Below the pieces are notes generated by a model. The model was not told the DNA's origin. It ran no database searches and worked only from the letters and a program-made list of their open reading frames with translations. The position numbers and the translations under genes were made by a program. Of a DNA stretch of 64,000 nucleotides, positions 32,964 to 40,459 are shown piece after piece (the first letter of the stretch is position 1; each line of letters begins with the position of its first letter). Source of the stretch: Candidatus Woesearchaeota archaeon (GTDB lineage: Archaea > Nanobdellota > Nanobdellia > Woesearchaeales > DSVV01); contig JABJHR010000001.1 in assembly GCA_018661705.1 (NCBI GenBank), forward strand, positions 52,485 through 116,484, given 5' to 3'.

Positions 32964-33010
32964 TTCTTTTATTCTTTAGTTTTTAACAAGGGTGGTTTCT
33001 TTATCTATTT

Positions 33011-33139
33011 GGAAATCATCATCTTGGCCGCGAATTAAATAGATTTCTTGTAGAAATTATAACTTAAAGGAAATCTATGTCATAAAGGATTTTGTCTTGA
33101 ATTGTTTAATTCACCTTAAGGCCAGGACGAAGATGATTT
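33011..33139 (+). ncRNA. Family D folded element, copy 1 of a tandem pair
   Basis: Outer arms GGAAATCATC...GATGATTT pair, then TGGCC/GGCC, GAATTAAAT/GTTTAATTC and ATAGATTTC/GAAATCTAT, giving a branched fold about 129 nt long. An inner hairpin AAGGATTTTGTCTT is AAGGGCTTTGCCTT in copy 2. Whether it is transcribed is unknown; orientation as RNA is not certain because both strands can fold. Confidence 0.6.
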
Positions 33140-33152
33140 TATTTATTTATTT

Positions 33153-33283
33153 GGAAATCATCATCTTGGCCGCGAATTAAATAGATTTCTTGTAGAAATT
33201 ATAACTTAAAGGAAATCTATGTCATAAAGGGCTTTGCCTTAAATTGTTTAATTCACCTTAAGGCCAGGACGAAGATGATTTCC
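33153..33283 (+). ncRNA. Family D folded element, copy 2 of a tandem pair
   Basis: Repeats copy 1 with a 142-bp period and few changes. Changes fall as pairs in the small hairpin (G-T to G-C, T-G to C-G). The outer stem is perfect here (GGAAATCATC/GATGATTTCC). The element ends 4 bases before the stop codon of the pilin-like gene. Together the two copies fill the 324-bp convergent gap; no gene is present in it. Confidence 0.62.
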
Positions 33284-33287
33284 TTAA

Positions 33288-34076
33288 TTATCCAAATGTA
33301 GAAAACTTACTCATAAATATAAACTCATAATTACTGCCATTAACAAATGCTTTCTTGTCTGTGATGGAAAATGCATATGTTTCTGGATCTAATGGGAGAA
33401 TTTGAACCTCTAAATCATATTCTGTTGTAAGGCTTTGTAAACATTCTACACAAATGGTTGTCATGTCTTGAGTTTGCATTGGAACGTATTCTACTAATAA
33501 ATCATGTATTGTGCCTAATCTGCAGGGCATGTCTAATTGAAATTTCTTTAATACTTTAGAAGCACTACCTTGGGTTATTGTAACTAGCATTTCTGTTTCT
33601 ACTAAAACATTATCTCTTGCAATAATTATTTCTGTATCTGGTTCATCCATAAAAACTTCTATTCCTTGTTCTGCAAATGGTTGTAATCCAAATAATTTTG
33701 CATTTAACGCAGCATCAATTGAATAACCTAACTGTTTTTCTAAATCATTTCTCGGAATTAAATAAGCATCATCATAATAAAACAAAAATGGTATTGAGGA
33801 AATAGGATCTGTATTATCAGGAAGCTCATAATAACCAGCTTGTACTCCATTATTAATCAAGGCTTCAACAGTTGCTTCTTCTAACGCACTATTAACAAAA
33901 CTTGTAACACTAACACCTAATGCATCTAATTGTTGAGTAGATTTAGTTGTTACCTTTACATCAACTCCACTAGACAAAGAATTAAAATACCATAAGAAAA
34001 CAACAAAGATTAACACAACAAGACCTAGTATCATGAATAAGGTAATTTGTGATTTCTTCCCTCTTTTATTTATCAT
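33288..34076 (-). CDS. Type IV pilin-like/class III signal membrane protein
   Basis: 262 residues. The N-terminus MINKRGKKSQITLFMILGLV with a following hydrophobic helix is the DPANN form of the prepilin-like anchor (K-x-Q-I/V-T-L/I-F). The external domain has a cysteine pair ICVECLQSL and one Cys in DMPCRLG. Typical members sit on the cell surface. No pilus assembly genes are nearby. Confidence 0.75.
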   Translation of the reverse strand: MINKRGKKSQITLFMILGLVVLIFVVFLWYFNSLSSGVDVKVTTKSTQQLDALGVSVTSFVNSALEEATVEALINNGVQAGYYELPDNTDPISSIPFLFYYDDAYLIPRNDLEKQLGYSIDAALNAKLFGLQPFAEQGIEVFMDEPDTEIIIARDNVLVETEMLVTITQGSASKVLKKFQLDMPCRLGTIHDLLVEYVPMQTQDMTTICVECLQSLTTEYDLEVQILPLDPETYAFSITDKKAFVNGSNYEFIFMSKFSTFG

Positions 34077-34195
34077 ATTATTTATTTTAGAGAAAGTAAT
34101 ATAAAAAGGTTTCTAAGTAAAACAACAAATATTTCTTAAGAATTAATATGTGAAATTGACAAAATGTAGGCAAAGACACCAAAGTTTATAGGAAA

Positions 34196-35497
34196 TTAAG
34201 GACTCCACCTTATCATTGTCCTTGGAAAAGGAATTGCGTCTTTAATATTGTCTATACCACATATCCAGGCTACAACTCTCTCTACACCAACTCCATAGCC
34301 GGAATGCGGAACGGAACCATATTTCCTTAGATCAAAATAGAAATTGTAATTAGCAGGATCTTCGCCATCTTTTTTCAAAGATTCTTCAATTGCTTCAATA
34401 TCAGTATCTCTTTGACTACCACCAACAATTTCTCCATAACCTTCAGGAGCTAGCATATCAAAACATAATGCTTCATCTGAAACTTCTGGGTCTCTTGGCT
34501 TGTAGAAAGCCATGACTTCTTTAGGATAATGAGTTACAACAATAGGAGTATCAAAATGTTCCATTATTTTTTCTTCTTCAATTGTTCTTAAATCTTTACC
34601 AAACTTAACATCCATGTTTGATTTTTCTTTAAGAATTTTTAATGCTTCTCTATACTTGATAGTTGGCCATTTTTTCTTAGCAGAAACTTCTAGTTTTTTA
34701 ATGTCTCTTTCTAGTAATTTTAATTCTTCTTTTCTTTCTTCTAAAACTTTTTTCAAACAATATTTTAATTCTTCTTTTGCTAATTCTGTAATATCATGTA
34801 GGTCATACCATGCTACTTCTGCTTCAGCCATCCAAAACTCAGATAAATGTCTGGATGTTTTAGATTTCTCAGCTCTAAACGTTGGACCCATATTGTAAAT
34901 CTTTTCTAAAGCAAAAACTCCTGCTTCTGCATATAACTGCCATGATTGTGATAAATAAGTTTTTGATTTATAATATTTAACTTCAAATAAAGTTGAGCCA
35001 CCTTCACATTGGTTAGGTTGTAATATTGGAGCATCAAATCTCCAAAATCCTTTTTCTCTGAAAAATTGATCTCTTGCTTGAATATAAGTACTTCTAATTT
35101 TAAGAATAGCAGTCATTCTTCTGCTTCTTAACCATAAATGTCTATTATCTAATAAAAACTCAGGTGATTGATCTCTTGTAATTGGAAATGTATCACAAGC
35201 TCCAATGATTTCAAAATCACTTACATGAACTTCATAACCTGATGGGGCTCTATCTTCTTTCTTAATTTCTCCATAAATTTTAATAGATGTTTCAATTTGT
35301 GCTTTTTTTATTGTTAGATACTTTTCTTCTCCAACTACGCCCTTATCAATAACACATTGAATTATGTTAGTAGAATCTCTTAATACAACAAATTTCAGTT
35401 TAGAACTGCCTCTTTCCCTATAAATCCAACCTCTAATGGCAACTTTACCTTTGCCTTGATCCATTGCTTCTTGTATTTGTAAGAATTTCTCTGCCAT
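34196..35497 (-). CDS. asnS: Asparaginyl-tRNA synthetase
   Basis: 433 residues, class II. An N-terminal OB-fold (VAIRGWIYRERG, IIQCVIDKG) is followed by motif 2 GPTFRAEKSKTSRHLSEFWM and motif 3 YGVGVERVVAWICG; a long helical insertion (about residues 240-290, KEELKLLERDIKKLEV) lies in the catalytic domain as in archaeal members. It charges tRNA-Asn directly. ATG 35497 is 26 bases after a TATA box at 35519-35528. Confidence 0.92.
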   Translation of the reverse strand: MAEKFLQIQEAMDQGKGKVAIRGWIYRERGSSKLKFVVLRDSTNIIQCVIDKGVVGEEKYLTIKKAQIETSIKIYGEIKKEDRAPSGYEVHVSDFEIIGACDTFPITRDQSPEFLLDNRHLWLRSRRMTAILKIRSTYIQARDQFFREKGFWRFDAPILQPNQCEGGSTLFEVKYYKSKTYLSQSWQLYAEAGVFALEKIYNMGPTFRAEKSKTSRHLSEFWMAEAEVAWYDLHDITELAKEELKYCLKKVLEERKEELKLLERDIKKLEVSAKKKWPTIKYREALKILKEKSNMDVKFGKDLRTIEEEKIMEHFDTPIVVTHYPKEVMAFYKPRDPEVSDEALCFDMLAPEGYGEIVGGSQRDTDIEAIEESLKKDGEDPANYNFYFDLRKYGSVPHSGYGVGVERVVAWICGIDNIKDAIPFPRTMIRWSP

Positions 35498-35518
35498 GTG
35501 GATAGTTGTAGGGTTGTT

Positions 35519-35528
35519 ATTTATAAAG
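35519..35528 (-). promoter_or_regulatory. TATA box of asnS
   Basis: Minus-strand AACTTTATAA, centre 26 bases before the ATG at 35497. Confidence 0.6.
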
Positions 35529-35647
35529 TTTATTGGGAACAATGGGAACAATTAGAACAACAACATAAATTAGACCTAAGTGGCATCAATTTCAATACTA
35601 TACCTTATTTCATAATCTTTTTAAACCCATCATTAATATTCATGCAT

Positions 35648-36346
35648 ATGTTAAAATTTGTATTTAGTCCAAGATGGTTCTATGGTATAGATTGCATTTC
35701 AGCAGTTTTAGCATTAATTATTACACTTTTGATTGCTGCGTTTAGTTATAAAATCTATAAGTTCTGTAAGGACAAGAAATACAAGTACTTAACACTAAGT
35801 TTTTTAACATTATCAGCATCATTTTTCTTTAAATTATTAACAAATGTAACTGTTTATTATGATGTTACAAAGGAAAAAATGCAAGAAGGTCTTGTTTTAA
35901 CATATTCTGTGTTAGAAAGTTCAGATCTTTTAGTTTCACTTGGTTTTATTGGGCATAGATTCTTATTTTTAGCTGGTTTTATGGGATTATTCTACTTATT
36001 GTATCAACATAGAGATAAGAAATTATTGATAATCATGACCTGGTTAATCTTATTAGCTACATGGTTTAGCTTAAGTAATTACTTCTTTTTCCACTCAACA
36101 GCAATATTATTCTTAGCATTATTGTTTTGGTATTATTATAGAGCATGTCAAACATCACCTAAGAAAAAGAGAAGATCTCAGAAAGATGTAATGTTTACTT
36201 TTTGGTTTTTAGCAATGAGCCAGTTAGCATATCTATTTGTATCTGTTAGTTTACATCTGTATGCCTTAGCTGAAATATTACAATTAATTGGATTTCTACT
36301 GCTTTTATTCACAATGTTAGGTATATTTAGGAAAACAAGGAAATAG
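35648..36346 (+). CDS. Seven-segment membrane protein of unknown function
   Basis: 232 residues with about seven membrane segments and a basic loop (CQTSPKKKRRSQKD). Archaea of this group often encode such proteins next to regulators, and the following gene is a small winged-helix protein. The second ATG (35648) lies 26 bases after TTTTTAAA at 35618-35625 and is preferred; 35642 is possible. Confidence 0.68.
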   Translation: MLKFVFSPRWFYGIDCISAVLALIITLLIAAFSYKIYKFCKDKKYKYLTLSFLTLSASFFFKLLTNVTVYYDVTKEKMQEGLVLTYSVLESSDLLVSLGFIGHRFLFLAGFMGLFYLLYQHRDKKLLIIMTWLILLATWFSLSNYFFFHSTAILFLALLFWYYYRACQTSPKKKRRSQKDVMFTFWFLAMSQLAYLFVSVSLHLYALAEILQLIGFLLLLFTMLGIFRKTRK

Positions 36347-36412
36347 TTTTAGAGTGCTGAGTTCTGGGTTTTGAGTTATGAGTTGGTTAGTAGTAAGTGG
36401 TTCTGAGTGTCG
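36345..36412. repeat. Short family B element
   Basis: GAGTTCTGGGTTTTGAGTTA, TGAGTTGGTTAGTAGTAAGT and GGTTCTGAGT are present; only one arm remains. Confidence 0.55.
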
Positions 36413-36450
36413 CTGCCATCCACATAACTGTATAAAAAACCATTACATTA

Positions 36451-36459
36451 ATAAATAAA
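36451..36459 (+). promoter_or_regulatory. TATA box of the 36479 gene
   Basis: ATAAATAAA, 25 bases before the ATG; leaderless. Confidence 0.5.
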
Positions 36460-36478
36460 GCTGCATTATCCCATATTT

Positions 36479-36751
36479 ATGCCTGCAAGAAGATCAAGAA
36501 TCGATATTATCAGCGATATTTTGGATGCAATCCAGAAAAAAGGCGGCAAAATCAAGCCAACTCACCTTATGTATAAGGCTAATCTTTCTCATAAATTAAT
36601 GACTAGTTATTTGGAAGAATTGATTGAAAAAGAGCTAATTAAGGAGATTCAGGAAAAAGCAAACAGATATATCACGATTACAGACAATGGACACATATTC
36701 TTAGAGAAATTCAGGCAAATGAATGAATTTAAAGAAAGTTTTGGACTATAA
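36479..36751 (+). CDS. Winged-helix DNA-binding protein (90 aa)
   Basis: A single archaeal winged helix (HTH_45-like): IDIISDILDAIQKKGGKIKP, THLMYKANLSHKLMTSYLEE, then LIKEIQEKANRYITITDNG as wing and a final helix. Such proteins are small transcription regulators. A family E element directly follows its stop codon and could be part of its mRNA or a target. Confidence 0.82.
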   Translation: MPARRSRIDIISDILDAIQKKGGKIKPTHLMYKANLSHKLMTSYLEELIEKELIKEIQEKANRYITITDNGHIFLEKFRQMNEFKESFGL

Positions 36752-36754
36752 ATT

Positions 36755-36890
36755 TTAATTCTGTAAAAAATGACTCGTTCGTGGTCACCTAATAATAAGT
36801 TCCTGTTAAGTATAGGTGACAAACCTTGAATAAATCTAAAGCTGTAAATGGCACTCACTAGCCAATTGGCGACATTTTTACAGAATTAAT
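36755..36890 (+). ncRNA. Family E structured element
   Basis: Ends TTAATTCTGTAAAAAATG and CATTTTTACAGAATTAA pair. Inside are hairpin GTCACCTA...TAGGTGAC and a second arm CTGTAAATGGC..TGGCGACATTTTTACAG that can compete with the outer stem. The last part shares TAGCCAATTGGCGACATTTT-like sequence with the hairpin at 52846-52889. It might be an RNA gene or 3'-UTR element; no promoter of its own is clear. Confidence 0.55.
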
Positions 36891-36961
36891 TCTTACATAA
36901 ATTTTAAATAAATCATATGATGTTATACATTCTAATTTAAATTTTACAAAGAGGTGAAAAT

Positions 36962-37204
36962 ATGGCATTAAATGCTAAAAGTTTAGGACTAGCAGGTGGA
37001 ATTCTATGGGGAGTTGGTTTATTGATATTAACCTTAGTTTCTGTTTGGACTGGTTATGGGACTGCAATGCTTAATGGTATCGCAAGTATATATCCGGGAT
37101 ATAGTATAGGCTATCTTGGGGCAGTAGTTGGATTAATATATGGTTTTGTAGATGCATTTATTGGATTGTATGTATTTGGTTGGCTGTATAATAAGTTAGA
37201 ATAA
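36962..37204 (+). CDS. Small membrane protein (DUF5676/'holin'-like), 80 aa
   Basis: Two to three hydrophobic segments; LNAKSLGLAGGILWGVGLLI and YPGYSIGYLGAVVGLIYGFV, ending GLYVFGWLYNKLE. This matches a widespread short membrane family annotated as 'bacteriophage holin' or DUF5676; a holin role is not supported. GAGGTGAAAAT precedes the ATG. Confidence 0.75.
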   Translation: MALNAKSLGLAGGILWGVGLLILTLVSVWTGYGTAMLNGIASIYPGYSIGYLGAVVGLIYGFVDAFIGLYVFGWLYNKLE

Positions 37205-37286
37205 TTTTTTTCTTTTTTTTCTTTTACTGGGGCGGAGCCAATACAGCTCACTAAACTTTTTTGTTTATTACAAACTATAGAAATAA

Positions 37287-39068
37287 CTATTTCAACTTAA
37301 CGCCAACTTCATCTAATTGTTCATTATCAACATTACTTGGAGAACTTTCCATTAATGATTCTGCATTCTTTGTTTTAGGGAAGGCTATAACTTCTCTGAT
37401 GTTTTCTTCTTTACATACCATTGCAGCTAATCTGTCTAGACCAAAAGCAATTCCACCATGTGGGGGTGCTCCATACTTGAATGCATCTAATAAAAATCCA
37501 AATTTAGATTTAATTTCATCATCTTTTAGCCCAATTGCTTTGAAAACATTTTCTTGTATTTCTCTACTATGGATTCTTATTGAACCACCACCTAGTTCAA
37601 CACCATTTAGCGCTAAATCATAGGCTTTTGCTCTAACTTTAGATGGATCTGTTAATAACATTCCCATATCTTCATCTTTTGGAGATGTGAATGGATGATG
37701 CATTGCTATATGTCTTTTAGCGTCTTCATCATATTCCATCATTGGAAAATCTACTACCCAAATAAAACTCCATTCATCTTCTGGAATTAATTCTAATTTT
37801 TTAGCTAAGAATAATCTTAATTGTCCTAAAGCAATATCAACAATATGGTGTTTGTGATCTCCAACTATTAATAATAAATCACCAATGTTAGCAGATACTT
37901 TTTCCATAAGTTGTTTTTGTAATTCTTCACTAAAAAATTTAGCAGACATTCCTTCTAATTTCTTTTTAGTATCAGTTCCTTCTACTTTAACCCAAGCTAA
38001 ACCTTTTGCATCATAAATCTTTGCAACTTTCTCTAATTCATCAACTTCTTTTCTTGAGAACTTTGCACAACCTCTTGCATTAATACATTTAATGCTTCCG
38101 CCATTCTTAATAGTTTCTGTGAAAATTTTGAAGGATGATTTTTCACCAATCTCTGAAATATTTTTTAATTGCATTCCAAATCTTACATCTGGTTTATCAC
38201 TACCATATTTAGCCATTGCATCTGCAAATGTAATTCTTGGAAATGGAGTTTTGATTTTAACATCAACTGCTTTAAACACATCTTTCATTAACCCCTCCAT
38301 TATTTCATATACATTTTCTTCATCGACAAAACTCATTTCAACATCTATCTGTGTAAACTCTGGTTGTCTGTCTGCTCTTAAATCTTCGTCTCTAAAACAT
38401 CTTGCAATTTGAACATATCTGTCAAAACCACTAAGCATTAGAAGTTGTTTGAATATTTGTGGTGATTGTGGTAAAGCATAAAACTTTCCTTTATGAACTC
38501 TGCTAGGAACTAAATAATCTCTTGCACCTTCTGGTGTTGATTTAGCTAAAATTGGTGTTTCAATTTCTAAAAAACCTTGCTTATCAAAATAATCTCTAGT
38601 TGCTTTTACAATTTTATGTCTTGTGATAATATTTTTTTGAACACAATTTCTTCTTAAGTCTAAATATCTATATTTTAATCTCATTTCTTCTGTTGTTGTT
38701 GTTTGTTCTTCAATATCAATAGGAATTGTTTCTGATTTATTTAAAACTGTAATTCTATCACAAATAACTTCAATAGATCCTGTTATGATTTCTACATTAT
38801 CTTGGCCTTGTGGTCTTGTTCTAACACGGCCCGTTACTTGAATAACATCTTCTCTTTTTAATGACTCAGCTGCTTTATGTGCATCTGCATCATTTTTTGG
38901 ATCAAAAACTACCTGCGTAATACCATAACGATCCTTTAAGTAGAAAAAGATAAGTCCACCTAAATTCTTAACATGCTGTACCCATCCACATAAGGTAACC
39001 TTCTTACCATTATCCTTTAAAGCTAGCTCTCCACATGTATTTGTTCTATAAGCAGTTGCTTTTGCCAT
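37287..39068 (-). CDS. aspS: Aspartyl-tRNA synthetase, bacterial type
   Basis: 593 residues, far longer than the archaeal enzyme (about 430). N-terminal OB domain (VTLCGWVQHVKNLGGLIFFY), motif 2 RCFRDEDLRADRQPEFTQID, a GAD insertion between about residues 280 and 415, then DFPMMEYDED and HPFTSPKDED, and motif 3 GGIAFGLDRLAAM are all features of bacterial AspRS. It sits near an archaeal-type AsnRS, so this gene was probably acquired from bacteria. With AsnRS present, a discriminating AspRS would suffice. Confidence 0.93.
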   Translation of the reverse strand: MAKATAYRTNTCGELALKDNGKKVTLCGWVQHVKNLGGLIFFYLKDRYGITQVVFDPKNDADAHKAAESLKREDVIQVTGRVRTRPQGQDNVEIITGSIEVICDRITVLNKSETIPIDIEEQTTTTEEMRLKYRYLDLRRNCVQKNIITRHKIVKATRDYFDKQGFLEIETPILAKSTPEGARDYLVPSRVHKGKFYALPQSPQIFKQLLMLSGFDRYVQIARCFRDEDLRADRQPEFTQIDVEMSFVDEENVYEIMEGLMKDVFKAVDVKIKTPFPRITFADAMAKYGSDKPDVRFGMQLKNISEIGEKSSFKIFTETIKNGGSIKCINARGCAKFSRKEVDELEKVAKIYDAKGLAWVKVEGTDTKKKLEGMSAKFFSEELQKQLMEKVSANIGDLLLIVGDHKHHIVDIALGQLRLFLAKKLELIPEDEWSFIWVVDFPMMEYDEDAKRHIAMHHPFTSPKDEDMGMLLTDPSKVRAKAYDLALNGVELGGGSIRIHSREIQENVFKAIGLKDDEIKSKFGFLLDAFKYGAPPHGGIAFGLDRLAAMVCKEENIREVIAFPKTKNAESLMESSPSNVDNEQLDEVGVKLK

Positions 39069-39112
39069 TAGATATATAGATAGAGTTGATGGTTTTTAAA
39101 TGTTGCTATAAT

Positions 39113-39577
39113 CTATTCTAATAAACGGTTTGTTTTGTTACGGTAATCATTAATTTTATTGTGATTTAATCTCTCAATGAAATCAGTTATTTCTGCAATA
39201 AAATCTTCAGCAATTTCAATTGCTTGTTTTGTTTCATCTTTACTAACATCAAAATCAACATAATATTGTTTGTCAACTCTCTCAGATTTTGCATTTGATA
39301 TGTTTTTATTGTCAATCTCAAAAACATTTTTTAGTAAAATTATTGAACCAGTATGATTTTCACATTTTATACCTGTTCTAAAAAGAAGTGCCAATAGGCA
39401 GTGGTACATTGAGTAATAAGCAAGAGCAACAGAATCTTCTAAGTTTCCTATTTTTAACAAAGCTTTAGCAGATGATAATGATTTAGAAGATTTATGTAAA
39501 TATGCTTCTTTAATTTCCTCACTTGGTTCGACTAGTTGTAATTTTCCTTCTTTGTATAACTTAATCAAAAAATTCAT
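39113..39577 (-). CDS. HEPN-domain toxin-like protein
   Basis: 154 residues, four-helix HEPN pattern. AYYSMYHCLLALLFRTGIKC followed by ENHTGSII gives the R-x7-H ribonuclease-type motif spacing seen in MNT-associated HEPN proteins. ATG 39577 lies 17 bases inside the upstream nucleotidyltransferase gene and GAGGAG is upstream. With the MNT protein it forms a type VII-like toxin-antitoxin pair in which the MNT enzyme is expected to adenylate the HEPN protein. Confidence 0.85.
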   Translation of the reverse strand: MNFLIKLYKEGKLQLVEPSEEIKEAYLHKSSKSLSSAKALLKIGNLEDSVALAYYSMYHCLLALLFRTGIKCENHTGSIILLKNVFEIDNKNISNAKSERVDKQYYVDFDVSKDETKQAIEIAEDFIAEITDFIERLNHNKINDYRNKTNRLLE

Positions 39578-40103
39578 TTTTCTCAAAATACTCCTCGACA
39601 CCTTTTATTATAATATGATCTTTTTCAACCTCTTTAATTAATAGGTTTTTTTTATCATAAATTCCAATCTTCACATTAATCTTTGAGTTAATTGCTTCAA
39701 CCTCTTGTTTTATTTTTTTATCTCTTGTTTCAATATAAATATCTATGTCACTGTGTTTTTTTGCAAGGTCTTTTGCATAGGATCCAAATAAGATTGCTAA
39801 TTTTATTTCAGGGTGTTTTTTTATTCTATCAATTATTAATCTTAATTTAGGATACTTTTCTAATAAATAGAATAATTTGTTTAATTCTGTAATACATGCA
39901 AACTGCTTTGCTTCAAGTGTTTTTTTAAGAAAGAAAACTTTGTTTTTTCCTTCTACTTTATAATCAACAATGTTTTGCTCATAAAGTTCATTTATTTTTC
40001 TTAACACAGTCATCTGATTTGTGTTGAGAAGTTTAGCAAGACCTCTAATGTGGTTTTTGTTTTTTAGTAATTGTTTTATAATGTTGTAACAAATTTGTGA
40101 CAT
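39561..40103 (-). CDS. MNT-type nucleotidyltransferase with N-terminal winged helix
   Basis: 180 residues. Residues 1-60 (LKNKNHIRGLAKLLNTNQMT, VLRKINELYEQNIVDYKV) are a winged helix; residues about 90-170 carry the nucleotidyltransferase motif LFGSYAKDLAKKHSDIDIYI (GS-x-DxD). The DNA-binding part suggests self-regulation, and a perfect palindrome TGTAACA-GAAA-TGTTACA lies just upstream. Partner of the HEPN gene. Confidence 0.88.
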   Translation of the reverse strand: MSQICYNIIKQLLKNKNHIRGLAKLLNTNQMTVLRKINELYEQNIVDYKVEGKNKVFFLKKTLEAKQFACITELNKLFYLLEKYPKLRLIIDRIKKHPEIKLAILFGSYAKDLAKKHSDIDIYIETRDKKIKQEVEAINSKINVKIGIYDKKNLLIKEVEKDHIIIKGVEEYFEKNEFFD

Positions 40104-40104
40104 A

Positions 40105-40122
40105 TGTAACAGAAATGTTACA
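40105..40122. promoter_or_regulatory. Palindromic operator of the MNT/HEPN operon
   Basis: TGTAACAGAAATGTTACA is a perfect 7+4+7 palindrome between the TATA box (about 40126-40135, CATTTAAATA on the minus strand) and the MNT ATG. Position and symmetry fit autorepression by the winged-helix part of the MNT protein. Confidence 0.6.
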
Positions 40123-40210
40123 ATTGTATTTAAATGTTTCGGTTTTTTTGTCTATTGTTCCTGATTGAAGAAAAGAAACTTTTTATACTAATACACCAAT
40201 TTAATCTAAC

Positions 40211-40459
40211 ATGGACACATTATTCACAATCAGAGGATTTATATTTCTTATAGCTGGGTTATTATTATTTTTATTTCCAGTTCATGTTCTAAGATGGCAA
40301 CAGAAGTTAGTTTATTTTTTAGTTGCGAAGTTACATTTTAGATTTATGGAAAGGTTTGCAGAACACCGTGAAAAGGAAGGATCAAATGCAATGAGGAATA
40401 TTGGTATCTTCTTTTTAGTTGTTGCAGTTGGATTGTTTGTGTATGCTTGGTTTAATTAA
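40211..40459 (+). CDS. Small two-segment membrane protein (82 aa)
   Basis: Segments LFTIRGFIFLIAGLLLFLFP and NIGIFFLVVAVGLFVYAWF flank a basic loop LRWQQKLVYFLVAKLHFRFM. TTTTTATACT about 30 bases upstream is the likely TATA box. The stop overlaps the DNA ligase stop by 4 bases. Function unknown. Confidence 0.68.
   Translation: MDTLFTIRGFIFLIAGLLLFLFPVHVLRWQQKLVYFLVAKLHFRFMERFAEHREKEGSNAMRNIGIFFLVVAVGLFVYAWFN

Noticed and set aside
33011..33283. CRISPR-like tandem repeat
   Set aside because: Only two units of about 130 bases with no spacers of regular size; the repeats are internally folded, and no cas genes are near.
35498..35647. Longer N-terminus for the membrane protein at 35648
   Set aside because: The region holds the TATA boxes of asnS and of this gene, and the extra residues are not membrane-like.
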